A stretch of DNA of 64,000 bases from assembly GCA_000750105.3 (NCBI GenBank), contig JPHH03000032.1, positions 124,001-188,000 of the forward strand. Reading direction: 5' to 3'. The notes under the pieces were generated by a model. The model ran no database searches. It was not told where the DNA came from and saw only the letters and a list, made by a program, of their open reading frames with translations. Origin of the DNA: Tolypocladium sp. Sup5 PDA-1 (taxonomy: Eukaryota; Ascomycota; Sordariomycetes; Hypocreales; Ophiocordycipitaceae). Positions 1-12,688 of this stretch are shown here, in pieces (within the stretch, counting starts at the first letter, position 1; every line of letters begins with the position of its first letter). The position numbers were made by a program, and so were the translations under genes.

Positions 1-486
1 ATGGCCTGACGGGTCACGGTCCCCAGCAGGAAGCCGTACGAGTACCGAGAGGCCGAGATGTCAGCGATAAAACAGCGCCCCGAGTCAGTGCCACGGCGCG
101 TGAGCCGAGCCTCACTGACAGGTCCCTGCCCCATACGACCGTCCGTAAATGAGCCGCATCGTCGCATCGCAGATGGAAGAATTCGCCGAGTCTTATTACT
201 AATATATCGACAGCAGGAATGGCTCGTGGAGATATAAACCCCCCACCGTCCCTTCCCGTATCAATCTCGCCATCGATAGACGGCTACCGAGACGGCGGTT
301 GCTTCTGTCATATCATGTGTCCAGGGATCCCTGATGGGAGCCAGCCCATCTGCGACGAAAGAGGTTACCGACCTCAGTCTTGATCGTTAACGGCAGTCAT
401 AGTCTATTGCGTCGAGACGGCTAACCCTGTACGGCATGTGCTTCCAAACTCCCATGTCGACCTGGACTTTTCGGCTTGTTCCTCCA
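1..486. other. Left-edge intergenic sequence
   Basis: No gene can be supported here. A minus-strand frame stays open for about 150 nt and runs off the left edge, and a TATA-like gatataaa lies near 230. Neither is enough to call a gene. The right part holds the 3' flank of the minus-strand homoserine O-acetyltransferase gene. Confidence 0.5.
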
Positions 487-2145
487 TTACCAAGCCGTAA
501 TGTCCTCCACCTCAGCCTCGCCAAACGTGCTCGACTTGGTGAGCTGCCCTACCCCAGCCTCCTCTGGCGCACCGCCCTCTCGGCTCATGATGTCCGGCAG
601 CACCTCCTTGAGGAACGCCAGGATGTAGCTGTTGACCTGCTCAAACTGCAGCAGAAAGGCGTCGTGGCCTTCCGGGCTGTCAATCCGCTCCAGCCGCGCA
701 TTCTTTACGTGCTGCGCAATCTCCTCCTGCTCTGCAATGGTAAAGAGCCCGTCGCTTTCGATGCCCAGCACCAGCGTCGGCTGCTCGATGAGCTCAAGGG
801 CCTCGGCAATGGTCGATGCGCGGTTCCGCGACACGTCGTGCGTGTCCAGCTTCCGTGTCATGGCGATGTAGCAGTTGCTATCGAAGCGCTTGACAAACTT
901 GGTTCCCTGGTAGCGCAGGTAGGACTGGGCCGAGAAGTACGTCGACGTCGGCAGCGACTCGCCCCCCGTGAGGCCGCCCTTTTGCGGGCCATGAAACTGC
1001 GGGTCAGGAGAGTCTGACGGCGTCGCGGCGGCTGGCTTGCTGCTGGCCGACGCGCTGGAGTCGCTGTTCTTGCGAGACAGCGCCGAGCGCTTCACGTTGT
1101 GCCCGTCGTTGTGGATGTGAAAGTGAGCCTCGGACGGCGTGCTGGGGCGGGGCCGTTCGCGGATGGTCTGAACCTTGGAGGCATCAGGGATATTGCGTCC
1201 GAAGCGGGCTTCAAACGAGTTCCGGCTCCTATAAGTCAACAGCGCCGACATGCGCGCCGCGCCCAGCCCCGTTGACGGAGGGTCGTCGAATGGATAGTAT
1301 CCATCGTCGTACTTTGGGTCGGCGTAGATGCTCTGCCGCTGCGCCTCGCCCCAACTGATGCCCCAGGCGCTGTGCCGACTCGAAGTGGCAATGGGCACGA
1401 CGCACCGGATGTAGTCCTTTCCAAAGTACGCCCACTCCAAGACAAACATGCCGCCTAGCGACCCGCCTATCACGGCGGCAACCTGCTTCACCCCCAAGTC
1501 GTCCAGGAGCAGCTTGTGCAGGCTGGGACGTGTCAGCTTGCTGTGTGAATGCGGAATCCCATCCATCGTGTACTCACTTTACGTCGTCTCGGATCGTGGT
1601 CAGAGGAAACTCGGGCCCATAACGACCCTTTTCGGGATCACCGTCCTTGGCCGTGACGGGGCTGGCCGTACCGTAGGGGCTGCCCAAGCTGTTCATGCAA
1701 ACGACGAAGAACCTCGACGTGTCAAATACCCGGCCTGGCCCGCCGAGCAGCGGCCCCCACCAGTCGCTCACATCAGCGCTGCCGGTGAGTGCGTGGCAGA
1801 TGACCATGGCATTGTCCCCCTCTGGAGACAGCTTGCCCCTGGTTGTGTATGCCACAGGGACATTGTAGAGGGTTATGCCCGACTCAAGAGTGAACTCGGG
1901 GATGCTTGCTATTTGCTGGTCTGGGATGAGAACCGCAAAGGGGTTCTCAGGCTGTGATTGCGTTCTTTCTTACAGGTATTCAGCCACTGGTCTTCTCACG
2001 TCATGGCGGGGGCGGGGTTCGTTGAGCCATATGGTTCACATATGGATTGACAGACTGGTGTATTCATGTCGAGAAATAAACAGGTATATGAATACTGACC
2101 GTATTGCTTCCGAGCGCCGCCATCGACGGGGGTGTCTTGGGCCAT
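487..2145 (-). CDS. met2: Homoserine O-acetyltransferase (MET2/MetX family)
   Basis: Transfers acetyl from acetyl-CoA to L-homoserine, the entry step from homoserine to methionine by the sulfhydrylation route. Rebuilt as three exons: 2145-2100, 1968-1578 and 1522-487, giving 490 aa. The first intron ends at a TAAG acceptor and the second joins DDV to NLHKLLLDDLG, which restores the usual family sequence. It is an alpha/beta hydrolase: the nucleophile elbow GGSLGGM holds Ser167, with Asp403 (ESDGLF) and His432 (EGHDAF) as the likely triad. RYGPEFP and GSPYGTASP precede the elbow. A Ser/Ala-rich insert (about residues 250-300) interrupts the C-terminal half, as is common in filamentous fungi. 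The ATG follows no other in-frame start. Some fungal serine O-acetyltransferases (cysA type) belong to this family, so the substrate is inferred. Divergent from THO2 with 874 bp between the start codons. Confidence 0.85.
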
Positions 2146-3019
2146 TGGACACTCGAGGCCTCGCGGCTTTCAATGGCCGACTGCGGAGGGGTTGGAGTCG
2201 GGTGTTGCGTTGAGAGCTGTCGTGTGATAAAAGTAGAGGGCCAAGCCACTCGAAATTGAAGGTTTGAGAATAGACACAACGCTCCAAACGAGTAGAGTGA
2301 GATACTCCAAAGTCCAATTCAACAGACTTTGACTCACTACAGCTGATGTTCTGCAAGATGAACTCTGCAATGGTGCAATCTCTTAACTTCCCAATGGAAC
2401 ATAGATTCAACTGCTGATGACTCAGCCAGTCACGCTCCGTGAATCGCTGCCGCGAGGTCACGTGATGCTGGCATTCAACTGCACTGTTCTCGCGTGACAA
2501 TAGCAAGCGTACGAGTAAGCTACGGAGTAGCCTGGCCCGGCCCAATCTGGTCCGTGCACCCTCACCGAGCAGCTTCACCTGTGGACCCACGCAAGGCTGC
2601 CTGTGAACGCGGAGCTTCTTCTCTCCACCCTCTACCTTTCGGTGCATCTTCATCGCCAACACCCCCTCTTCAGCGTTTCGACGGTCGGATACAGCTTCGT
2701 CTCGGGGCTGCAGAGGCATCGCCCGAATATTGAGCAGCTTCAGCTGGTCTTTTCTGCCGTTTCCGCGTCGTGCGCGTCCCTTCATCTCATCCGCTTCGTC
2801 CACAACCCGGAGATCCTTTGCCTTCTCGTCACTCCTTTCTACTCACGCCTCGAGTGGTGAAGCCTCTATACTTTTTCTTGCCTTCTTCTCTCCGTTACCT
2901 GTCGCCCTGACTGCCACGCTCGCGACCTCTTCGACTCCTGCGTTTCGACAACCCTACCTCCCCTCCCGCAAATGATATAGCCACTTCTTCGCGAGCCGCA
3001 ACACCCACCAGGTGAGATC
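2146..3019. promoter_or_regulatory. Divergent promoter region between met2 and THO2
   Basis: 874 bp between two start codons facing apart. It holds a TACGGAGTA copy at 2521-2529 and long pyrimidine-rich tracts (about 2620-2900) approaching THO2, typical of filamentous-fungal promoters and leaders. A two-codon upstream ORF (ATG ATA TAG) lies at 2972-2980, 39 nt before the THO2 ATG. No transcription start can be fixed from sequence alone. Confidence 0.5.
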
Positions 3020-6000
3020 ATGCCTCCGAAGCGCAAGCGACCCGACCGCCCCTCGGGCGACGGGGGCAGACCCTCGCCGCACCGTCCAGCAGACACGTCG
3101 CTGGCCCAGCATGACCGAGAGGACGGCGGAGGAAGAGGCGGCGGCCGCGGCCGAGGAAATCGCGGTGGTTTCAACCGACGTGATTCCAACCAGGGCCATG
3201 GCCGAAATGCGTCGAATCACCACCAGAATCCGCAAACACAGCAGAGCCAGCAAGGCCAGTATACTCCCACGCCGCCTCGCAGCGCCAGCTTCTCTTTCCA
3301 AGCTCAGCCGCCGTCGCCGAAACAACCCAAACCTCCCTCGTCACCAGTCACCGCAAAGCAGCCCGCCCCCTCCTCTTCTGCTCCGAAACAGCCCGCCTCT
3401 CCCGTGGCCATGAGACCGCCTCCCGGTGCTGCACAGCCTCCGGCCCCGTCGACCTACCACTACGACAACCTCACAGACGAAAAGGTCCGTACTTGGGCTG
3501 AGCGAGGGCGACAGGAGATTATGCAGCACGGTATCCAGTCGCGAGAGGATGTGGACATCACCGAGCTCTCCAGTCTTTTTCAAGAGTTCATCCACGCCGT
3601 CGTCGAGGCCAGACTGGACGCTGCCGATGCCGGTGCCTGCATCAAGGCCATTCTGGGCGAGGAAACGCCCGACGCCATCAAGGATTCGGATGCGTTCGCG
3701 TCCCACACGCTGTTCCTCGACTCCCTGGCCATCGTCATGGACAACGACCCGGATTTGTATCGGCCAGCTCTCCGCAAGTTTCTCATCGCCACTGGCGTTT
3801 CCCCCGCACTCATGCGCGAGGTCCTTGACGCGCCTCTGCTCCAGCAGTTGGGCTTGATCAGGGACAACTTTGCGAGACTCGGCGTCAGACAGGCCACCAA
3901 CCTCCTGTATCGGCAAGCCAACTACAACTTGCTGCGTGAAGAATCCGAGGGCTACTCCAAGCTCATCACCGAACTCTTCTCCACCAACAGCATACCCCCA
4001 CCACCCCCTGGCAAGACTTTCGAAAAGGTCAAGGCCCTGATTGGCACCTTTGACCTGGACGTTGGCCGAGCGCTGGATGTTACTCTCGACGTGACCGCGG
4101 CAGTTTTGATCAAGCAGTTCAAATTCTTCGTCAAGTTCTTGAGAACCAGTTCGTGGTGGCCTTCTGCACGTTTCAGCGACGGCTCCTCTTATATCGGAGG
4201 CCTGCCGGTCTGGGCACTCCCCGACTACCCCCAGTGGAACACGAGCGAAGAGGACGAGGCCAAGAATGCACGCCTCAAGCTGGAGCGGGACATTGCCTTC
4301 TGGGATCGTGCTCGAGAGGTGCATCTGGCCGCTTTTTACGAGCTCGGTGGGAGACGAGTCACGGACCGACACTTGCAACAGAGCCAAATTACCAACGGCC
4401 ATGACAGCGAAGGTGCTGTGGCAGACGCCGAGCAGGCCTGGATTCGGGAGACGAAGACGCTCCCCGCGCTGGGAAACCGTGTTGCCGCACAGCTTCTGGG
4501 CTTCAAACTTCGCTTCTACAACTCTGACATGCGGGATGAGGCCGATGTCCTCCCTGCGAACCTCCTCTATCTTGCCGCTCTCCTCATCAAGATTGGCTTT
4601 CTCTCATTGACCGATCTCTACCCACACCTCTCGCCCGCGGATAGCGACATGGAGCGGGTTCGCGAAGAGGAAGCGGAAAAGTTGCAGACCGCCGAACGCG
4701 AGGCCCGCGGCGGGCAAATGAATGCCCTTCTCATGGCCGGCGTCCTTCCCCAAGGCGACGACGACAACCCCATGGTTTCCAACGCTTCCAGGAGAGACCT
4801 GCCCAAGAAGACCGAAGCCGAGCAGAAGAAGGCTGCGGCCGAGGAAGACGACAAGAACAAGCTCCCGGAGCCGCTGGAGCAAAAGGTTGCTCTTCTCACC
4901 CAGCTTTTGACAATCGGCGCCATACCCGAGTCGCTCTTTATCCTGGGCCGTTTCCCTTGGATTCCCGAGGTCTTCCCTGACGTCCTGGAACGAATCCACC
5001 GCATACTCCACGTCTCTCTTGACAAGGTGTACACCGACAGCCGGCCATCGCCTGTGAACGTGACCGTGTTCCCCACCAAGAACATGCCCGATGTCGACCA
5101 GGCTGGCGTGCCAAAGGGCAGTGTGCGGCTCAGCCGACTGCCTGGGAGGAAGATCTGGCGCTGGCCCTTCCCTGACAAGTACGACACGAACGAGAACCAA
5201 AACTACCGCTACTACTGGGATGAGTGGGCGGACAACGTCCCTGTCTGTCAGACAGTCGATGACGTCTTCACGCTGTGCGGCACCTTTCTGAATCTGTCCG
5301 GCGTCAACATTGGAAAGGATGAGTCTCTTGTAACCAAGCTTGCCAGCATTGGTGCCAAGAGCCTGGCCATGGACAAGTCAGACTCGAATCGCGCTCGTTG
5401 GCAAGATCTCTTGCGACGTCTCTTGCTGCCCGCCCTGAGCCATACAAAGGCAAACGCCTCAGCCGTCAGCGCCGTCTGGGAGCTTGCCAAGCAGTATCCC
5501 CTGGTTACCCGCTACGCCATGTATGCAGAGTGGTTCGAGGGCTCGATTTCCCGGCTCCCAGCAATGGGGACGGCGTTTGCACGATCTGTATCCGAGACCA
5601 AGGCCACCATGAAGCGAGTGTCGCTCACCAACTTGAGTGAAATGGCCAAGCGGTTGGCAAAGACCAGCTACGCCTCGCCTGGGGTCGTCTTCAAGGTCGC
5701 GTTCGAACAGCTGGAGGTCTACTCCAACTTGATCGAGGCTTTCGTCGAGTGTGCCAAATACTTCACCGACCTCTCGTACGACGTCCTCGTGTGGTCGCTG
5801 CTGAACTCTCTCGGAAAGTCGCGAAGCCGCACACAAGAAGACCATGCCCTTACCACCAGCAAGTGGCTCCAGGCGCTGTCGAGGTTTTCTGGCAAGGTTT
5901 TCAGGCGATATTCCGTCCTGAACCCCGTCCCGGTCCTCAAATACGTCGACCAACAGCTCTTCCTGGGCAATTCGACCGATCTCATCATCCTCAAGGAGTT

Positions 6001-9000
6001 TATCTCAGTCATGGGAGGCCTAGTCGCTGCGGCCGACTTCACGGACTACCAGATTCTCTCCATGTCTGGCGGCCGATGGCTCCGGCAACACACCCTGATC
6101 CGAGCGCAAGACAAGCGTTTCGACAACGTTAAGAGCTCTGGTCGCCTTATCCAAGCGCTCTCGGATTCCAAGCTGGCTACCCGGTTTCTCATCAACCTCG
6201 CGCAATATCGGCAAGTCGCGAGCTACAAGATTCCAGAGGACGAGGCCCACATCAAGTACCTGTCGTCAATCGTCGACGACTCTCACCAGGCACTGATCCA
6301 GTATCTGGATTTTCTCTGGAGCAGCCTCGAACCCGCTGCTTTTGACGCAATCGTCCCATCCATCCCGGACCTTATGAATTCGTTTGGCTTGCAGACAGAT
6401 CTTGCCTTCCTCATTGGTAGGGGGAGCCTCGCCCATCGGATGTTTCCATGGCAGCCGTCAAAGGACAAAAAAGACGCGTCGCAAGCTCGAAAGCCTGGCC
6501 TTGACAAGGAGGGTGACGTGAGCATGTCGGACGCGAAGCCCCAGAACGCGGTGACGAACGGCGCCGCAACGCAAGAGGCCGTCGAGAACGAGGATCACCA
6601 GGTAGGAGCCGCCCCAGCCGCCCCCGCGAACCCGGCTAACCCAAAACCTTCGAAGAAACCCGATGACTCTTCGCTGTCGCGGACTGCCTTTGCTGCACTG
6701 CAGCCCATAATCGACTCGGTCCAACCTGCCGTGCGTCCCGAGGTCTGGCAGAAAATAACACCAGAACTCTACGCCACGTTCTGGGCCTTGCAGCTCGGAG
6801 ACCTCTGCTTTCCCGAAGAGATTTACACCAAAGAACGCAACAGACTTATGAGCGAGTGGTCAGCGCTTGGTAAAGATCGCACCGACCCGTCCCGCAGGGG
6901 CATGGAACAAAAAGCAAAGAAGAGAAAGGAGATTATGGACGTCCAAGGCTACCTCATTGACGAGCTCGCCGAACATGGTCTCCGCAAGGCCAAGTGGAAG
7001 TTCTACTTGACGAAACAGTTTCAGACATCGTTCCCTGACTCCTCAGTCAAGGCGGACAGCATATCCGACGTGCTTCTCGAGCAGTGCTTCCTGCCTCGCA
7101 TCCTTCTTTCGCCAGCGGATGCAGAGTATACGTACAGGTTCATCAAGGCTCTGCATGATTACAACGCACCCGTCTTCAAGTTGATGTCCTTGCTGGATCG
7201 CCTGTTCAACGCAAACCGGCTGCGAACTCTGATCTTCACGTGCACCGTCCGTGAAGCCGAAAACCTGGGACGGTTCTTGAAACTGATCCTGGACGACTTG
7301 TCGCGATGGCACAAGAATGAGCCGGTACTTGACGAGAAGGACACCAAGGCCGCCAAAAGCATCGGCGCTGTGCGGCTGGGCGCCTACGACAAGGAAGGCA
7401 AAGGACCCAGTGACCAGCCTCGCCTCGGCTTCGTCCTCACCGTCAATGAGCAGGGAAAGCCCGCGACCTTTGTGGAGCACGCGCAATTTAGAGACTTGCT
7501 CTTCCGCTGGCACAAGAACCTCAACACAGCACTCAAGACGTGTTTGGGCGGCTCGGAGTGGATGCACATTCGAAACGCCATTACGGTACTCAAGGCCGTA
7601 TTGGATTACTTCCCCGCCGTGGATTTCATGGCCACGCAGTTTACAGCACAGCTGCAGAAGATATCGACGTTGGAGATGGCCAAAAAGGCCACCCCGGAGA
7701 GCGAGGAAGGCGGCCGTGTCGACTTGTCCGTTGCCGCGCAAGGAGCCATGTCCGAGTTGCAAAAGAGAAAGTCCAAATGGGTCATGGTCCAGGCTTTCCG
7801 ATCAAACGCCGTGAGTAGCCTCGAGCGTGGAGGCGAGACGAGTGCTAACAATTATCGCAAGGCTGTTGGGCCTCACTCCGATGCCGACAAAGGCTCCAAA
7901 CTGCGTCCCTCTGCTCCCGATTTCAGGCCGAACGTTGCCAAGTATGTCTCGCGCCGTTCCCAGTACTGCCGTCCACGGCGACGTCATTATCGCATTTCTG
8001 ACCACTAGTACAGGCCAGCCCCGAACAAGACACATGCCACGGAAGAAGAAGACGGCGAAGTGCGGGATGCCAAGGATGCCAAAGGGCGATCAAGCACAGG
8101 CACTCCAAAGGAATCTCTGCCTTTGAAGCCCTCCGATTCGGCCAGAGACTCGTCTACCAGGCGGGATGAGGCATCCGGGCCATCTCGGTCGTCGACTCCT
8201 AGACCCGGCCCTGGTCAGGGCAGACCCGACACCCGCGCCCATAAGCTTCCAGACCGCCCAACGCACAATCTCCCAAGCCGACCGGATGTGCCCATGCCAG
8301 GCCCTGTTCCACCCGAGCGATATGCACAGGTAAGAGGACATGATCGAAGGGATGGCAGGGACTCGCGTGAGTCCCGTGGCCCACGAGACGGCCGTGATCC
8401 TCGAGAGGCATGGGATGTCAGGGAGCCGAGACCATCCGATCCGGATCGTCTGGGGCGACCTCGCGAATTTCCCGAACGTCGGGGAGCAGACAGCCCCGGC
8501 GATGGCTCTCGTGTGGACTTGCCGCCCCGACCAGGACAGCACCGCGACGCACGTGGCCGGGTTCAGGATCGCCACAATGAACCACCAGTCCAGCCGCCGG
8601 GCCCCCCGCCTGCGGTGAACGAACCGCTGGAGCCTGCCATGAACCCTGAGAGGGCGGCGTTGTTTGCCCAAGAAGGCGCAGATCGACCAGCCCGTGGCCC
8701 AGAGGCGGATCGCCAACCCAGAGGCCGTCGACCTGCACCAAATGAGGCCATGGACACTGTCAACCCCGATCGTGTTGCCCTGATTGAGGATCGCAACGAC
8801 ACCCACAACTCGCAAGGTCGCCTCCCGAGGGATGATGGCCGAGACCGAGGACCGAGGCCGCCGTCCCCGCGACGAATCAGTCGCCATGGCCCGGAGCATG
8901 GACCTCCAACAGGTGGCTACGACGATCGGCAAGGCCGTCCCTTCCCTCAGGACCCGCGAGGGCCTCAAGACCCGCGAGGGCCCGGTAGGGACCCTCGTGA

Positions 9001-10504
9001 CAGATCACCGTTGCCTGGAAGCAACTTCAGGAGTGATCGGCCAGGTGATCGTGATGCAGAGAGGGGCGCGATGGACAAGATGCGTGACCCCCCAGCCTTT
9101 CATCGGCCAGGACCTCGTGGCCAGGAGCCCGAGCACAGAATGCCGCATCAAGACCAGAACTACGGACGGCTCAACCCCGTTCCTTCGAGTTCCGACATCC
9201 CATCCGGTCCCCGTGGCCGAGGAAGAAGCGCAACTCGAGGGGGTCACGGAGCACATTCGTCGACCCCTGGCAGGCCAGACGGCCGCTTTGGGGCGCCAGA
9301 AACACCACGAGCGCCATCTCCAGACAGACTCCCGCCGACCGGGCCCGCATCAGGACGAAGCCGACCTCGTGGCTACGAGCACGGCGCAGGACCCGCGACG
9401 CCCTCAGGTCCGCCTGCAGGTCCACACTCAGACAGGAAGCAAAGCTTTGGCCCTAGACCAGACATGCAAACCCCCACATCGGCAAACACGACTCCGTCGT
9501 CAGGAGTGCATCCTGACCGGCTTGCCCAGATGGGTGGTACATCGCTTCCGCCTCCCCCACCACCTCCTCCCGGACCACCTCCACCCAGCCAAAACCGGCA
9601 TGCAAACGCTGGTGACAGACATGCATCGGGTCCGCGACAGGCACCCTCGGGCGGCATGGGTCCCTCGCCTGCAGAACCAGGCGTGCCCACGGGGCCAGCC
9701 TCGTCAAGTGATCGGTCCAGGAGCGGCGGAGGCAGGCGACAGCTGGCCGGAATCAACAACATGCTTCAGCAAGCGCAAGGGATGCCAGACATGGGCCGAA
9801 ACAGCGGACCACGAGGGGTCCAGCCACGACAGCTGTTGGGCAACTCGGATGCCCAGGTACTCACTGGCGGCTCGCCAGCCACGACACCGGGTCAAGAGCG
9901 TCAGGATGTCATGTGGCAGGAACCGGCCAACTGGGGACCGGCAAACGGCGGTGACGGCCCGGAAAGACGGGAGCACCGTGGGGAGCGTGAGAGCAGATCC
10001 GACCGGCCGAGTCGGTCATCCCGACGCAACAGCCGCGAGCGAGAACGGGAACGCAGCCCACGCCCGGCCCGTGAAGGGGAAGCCAAGGAGCACAGCGAGT
10101 ACCGCGACAGACGATCGATGGGCGCAGAGGCTGGCGGCAAAGAGCGCGAGCCTCGCCGATCAGGACGAGATATCGGCGGCAGAGACGCAATGGGCCCGCC
10201 TCCTTCGGGTGGACGAGAGCCTTCGGGTGGACGAGAGCTGATGGGAGGAAGGGAGCCGCGGCATCGCCCGGAGGGACCTGGAGGAATCAGGCCAGGAGAA
10301 GAATGGACGGGAGGAAGCGGTAGCGGCGGCAGCGGCCAAAGAGGCGGCCGGGGAGGGCCAAGAGATGCAGGGCCGAGAGATGCAGGGAACCGAGCTCCCG
10401 AGGAGCGACGGGAGCCCAGAGATGATCGAGGGCGGAAGAGGCGAAGCGAAGAGGGAGTGGGCGGCCTGGCGAGCGAGCGCGAGAAGCGACCAAGACGCGG
10501 CTAG
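3020..10504 (+). CDS. THO2: THO complex subunit 2 (THO2/THOC2)
   Basis: Large scaffold subunit of the nuclear THO/TREX complex, which couples transcription elongation to mRNP assembly and export. Exons are 3020-7810, 7862-7941 and 8014-10504, giving 2453 aa. Introns are 51 and 72 nt with GTGAGT and GTATGT donors. Residues 1-140 are a basic, RGG- and Pro-rich disordered leader. About 150-1150 matches the helical THO2 N-terminal and middle regions (for example LITELFSTNSIPPPPPGKTF). About 1220-1590 is the C-terminal THO2 domain, with the ITPELYATFWALQLGDL stretch. From about 1625 to the end the protein is disordered and rich in Pro, Arg, Gly and Ser with many RDGRD/RDPRD motifs, ending in a basic KRPRRG tail. 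The family's C-terminal tail varies in length, and this one of about 830 aa is long. The 51-nt intron is a multiple of three and stop-free, so retention would only add 17 residues. Confidence 0.9.
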
Positions 10505-11460
10505 AGGGGCAAGCGTGCTTGACCTTTGGCGTGTCATTGAGCTCGAGGATGTCCAGAGGGCACCGACTGCACCGACTGAGGAACGATCTGGAGTTATACG
10601 AGAGAGAAGAAGATTTTCGAGGGAAACAGCCGAGGAGGGTTCTACGACGACTTGACAAATTTGTCTGCCGTCGAGGCCGACGTCCTTTTACGACTTGTTG
10701 CAACTGCAGACGTTGATGGGCTGCTTTCGCGAGACGTTTGTCATTGCGAAAACCACGTTTACTATCATACCATCCATACCTGGCTCATTTTGTCTTTCTG
10801 CCACGACTGCCTCCCGTTACGAGAAAAGGGAGGCACGACGAATATATACGCAACTCTCACTGTTCAGCATCTCACCCGTACACGCATGTGAGCCTGTTGG
10901 CAGCGTCCAAGATACCCCGTGGAACTGCATAGCATGGAGTGGCATGAGGATAGGGGAAGGAGAAGCAGGATGCTTCTGGCGTTGCGGCTATTTGTTTTAT
11001 CTAGGCAGTAAATCGTTCTGTCGACTGGATGTTGAGTAAGAGGCGTTGGAGAGGCGTTGGAGATGCTGTAGGAGTAAGAGCGTGGCGGCCATCTGTAAAA
11101 TTCTGTATGAATGAGTAGGCACGAAGCGACGATCTTGAAGAGAGCACAAAATAGAACAGGGATGGGATGTGCTGGCAACTACTCCGTACTGTAACGAATA
11201 TTGGCCCGTGAGAATTCTACAGAGGTGGTCGTGGCAGTTGTTAGTAGGGATGATGTCAGGCGTGGAGCGGCGGAGTCGTGCGGACTGATCCGCTTATTGG
11301 GATCAGCCGGGACGAGCGACGATGACGGGTGCAACAGGGGGCCAACGGCGTGCTTGCAAAAGGTTTGCGAGATGATGCGAGGCATCGTTTCGTGGTCGAC
11401 AGAGTTTGGCCAACGAGTCTGGAACTCTGTGGCCTATGCGAGCGGCAGTGCGTCCAGCAG

Positions 11461-11532
11461 TGTTGGTGTTGGTGTTGGTGTTGGTGTTGGTGTTGGTGTT
11501 GGTGTTGGTGTTGGTGGTGGTGATGGTGATGG
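11461..11532. repeat. TGTTGG hexanucleotide microsatellite
   Basis: Nine perfect tandem copies of TGTTGG fill 11461-11514, followed by three decayed units (TGGTGG, TGATGG, TGATGG). It lies in non-coding DNA between THO2 and the DUF300 gene. The frames it keeps open (poly Gly-Val on plus, His-Gln/Asn-Thr on minus) are products of the repeat. Confidence 0.95.
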
Positions 11533-11688
11533 CGCCTCCGCCACCATGTCTGGCCACCGAGCGCAAAGCATTGACGGACGAACCTTATCCATTGCTTCAG
11601 AGCCGCGGAGCACCGAGCATCACTCTCATTTCCGTCCCATTCTCCCTGAAACAAGCGATCCCTCGCCAGGAGGGTCCTGGAAGAAGTG

Positions 11689-11719
11689 CTGGGGCACGGC
11701 TGGGGCACGGCTGGGGCAC
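11689..11719. repeat. 11-bp tandem repeat CTGGGGCACGG
   Basis: Two perfect copies plus a partial third of CTGGGGCACGG in intergenic sequence, about 160 bp after the hexanucleotide array. Confidence 0.85.
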
Positions 11720-12688
11720 TTGGCGGGAGCTCTAGCGCCTCACCCGGCGCGTCGGATGTGCACAGCCTCCCCCTGCGGCCGCACAAAATCTCGTGGACGG
11801 GCGGCGCAGCCACTGACGGCGCAGCGTTCGTGGCCAGCCAGGCGCCGTAGAGGAGCCAGTGGAGCGGGCGTGCCACACGAGGCGCATCCCCGTCCTGCCC
11901 GGTGCTGCAACGGGCACCAGCAGCGGTGGAAATACAGGGTCCATCCACTATCAGTCCATACCACTCTCAGGTCCGTGCCTGAACTCGAGGGACCGGGGCG
12001 GGCTTCCATTTTTAACCCCCCTCCCTCCCTAGCTTCACTTCCGTCCCCTGCGGCGCGCATGCACACGCCCAGTCATTCTCGCCAATAGGTCCTCTTTTTT
12101 GCTTGCTTGCTTGCATTGCGTATTCTTGCTCTCTTCTCTTGATTCTTCCGTCACGGTATAGCCGGCAACTCGACACTCGACGCTCGACGCTCGACGCCCG
12201 GTACGCGGACAGGAAAAGCCTGACGCCATTCCCGCGGCGCGACCCCACGGCCAAGCGAGTTGGTGCCGGCGAGACAGCCAGCCAAGACCTACCTCCCCAG
12301 CCCTGCCGACGAACGCGGCGAGAGGGTTTCGGAACGGGAGAACGAGACGAGCGCGAGCGCGAGCGATAGACAAAGGCGGGCATACCTACTCGTAGGACTT
12401 TGCTTGGTATCCCGTTGTTAAAAGGGCATCGCGTGCGCTGGGAGCCTTTGTGCTGCCTTGGAGCGACTCTTCGACGACGTATCCGGACGGCCGTTTACAC
12501 CGCTGCGACCTGGTCACCTTGCTGCATACCTACATGACGGCAACGATCCATCTACTCGCACGTACACGACACGGCCGACGCATTACACGGGAACAGTGAA
12601 CGGGGCGCCGATTCCGATGACCTGCCCCTGGAGGGCCAAGAACGCGACCCCGTCTTGATCCGACCCGCGCTTCCGCGCAGCCGCCGTC

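Larger units (their letters stand above)
10505..12688. other. Intergenic region with tandem repeats
   Basis: 2.2 kb without a supportable gene. It holds the THO2 3' flank, a TACTCCGTA copy at 11180-11188, a TGTTGG hexanucleotide array at 11461-11532 and an 11-bp repeat at 11689-11719. The final 700 bp is pyrimidine-rich and probably the promoter and leader of the downstream membrane-protein gene. Open frames on both strands across 11.2-12.1 kb are repeat-driven or biased in composition and look non-coding. Confidence 0.5.

Noticed and set aside
1..150. Minus-strand frame running off the left edge, possible gene start
   Set aside because: Too short and with two competing frames; no motif to choose between them.
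8331..8335. GTAAGA donor-like site in THO2 exon 3
   Set aside because: The frame stays open and the disordered tail composition continues across it; no need for an intron.
11201..12088. 295-codon plus-strand frame
   Set aside because: Kept open by the TGTTGG array (Gly-Val repeat) and without any other protein-like feature.
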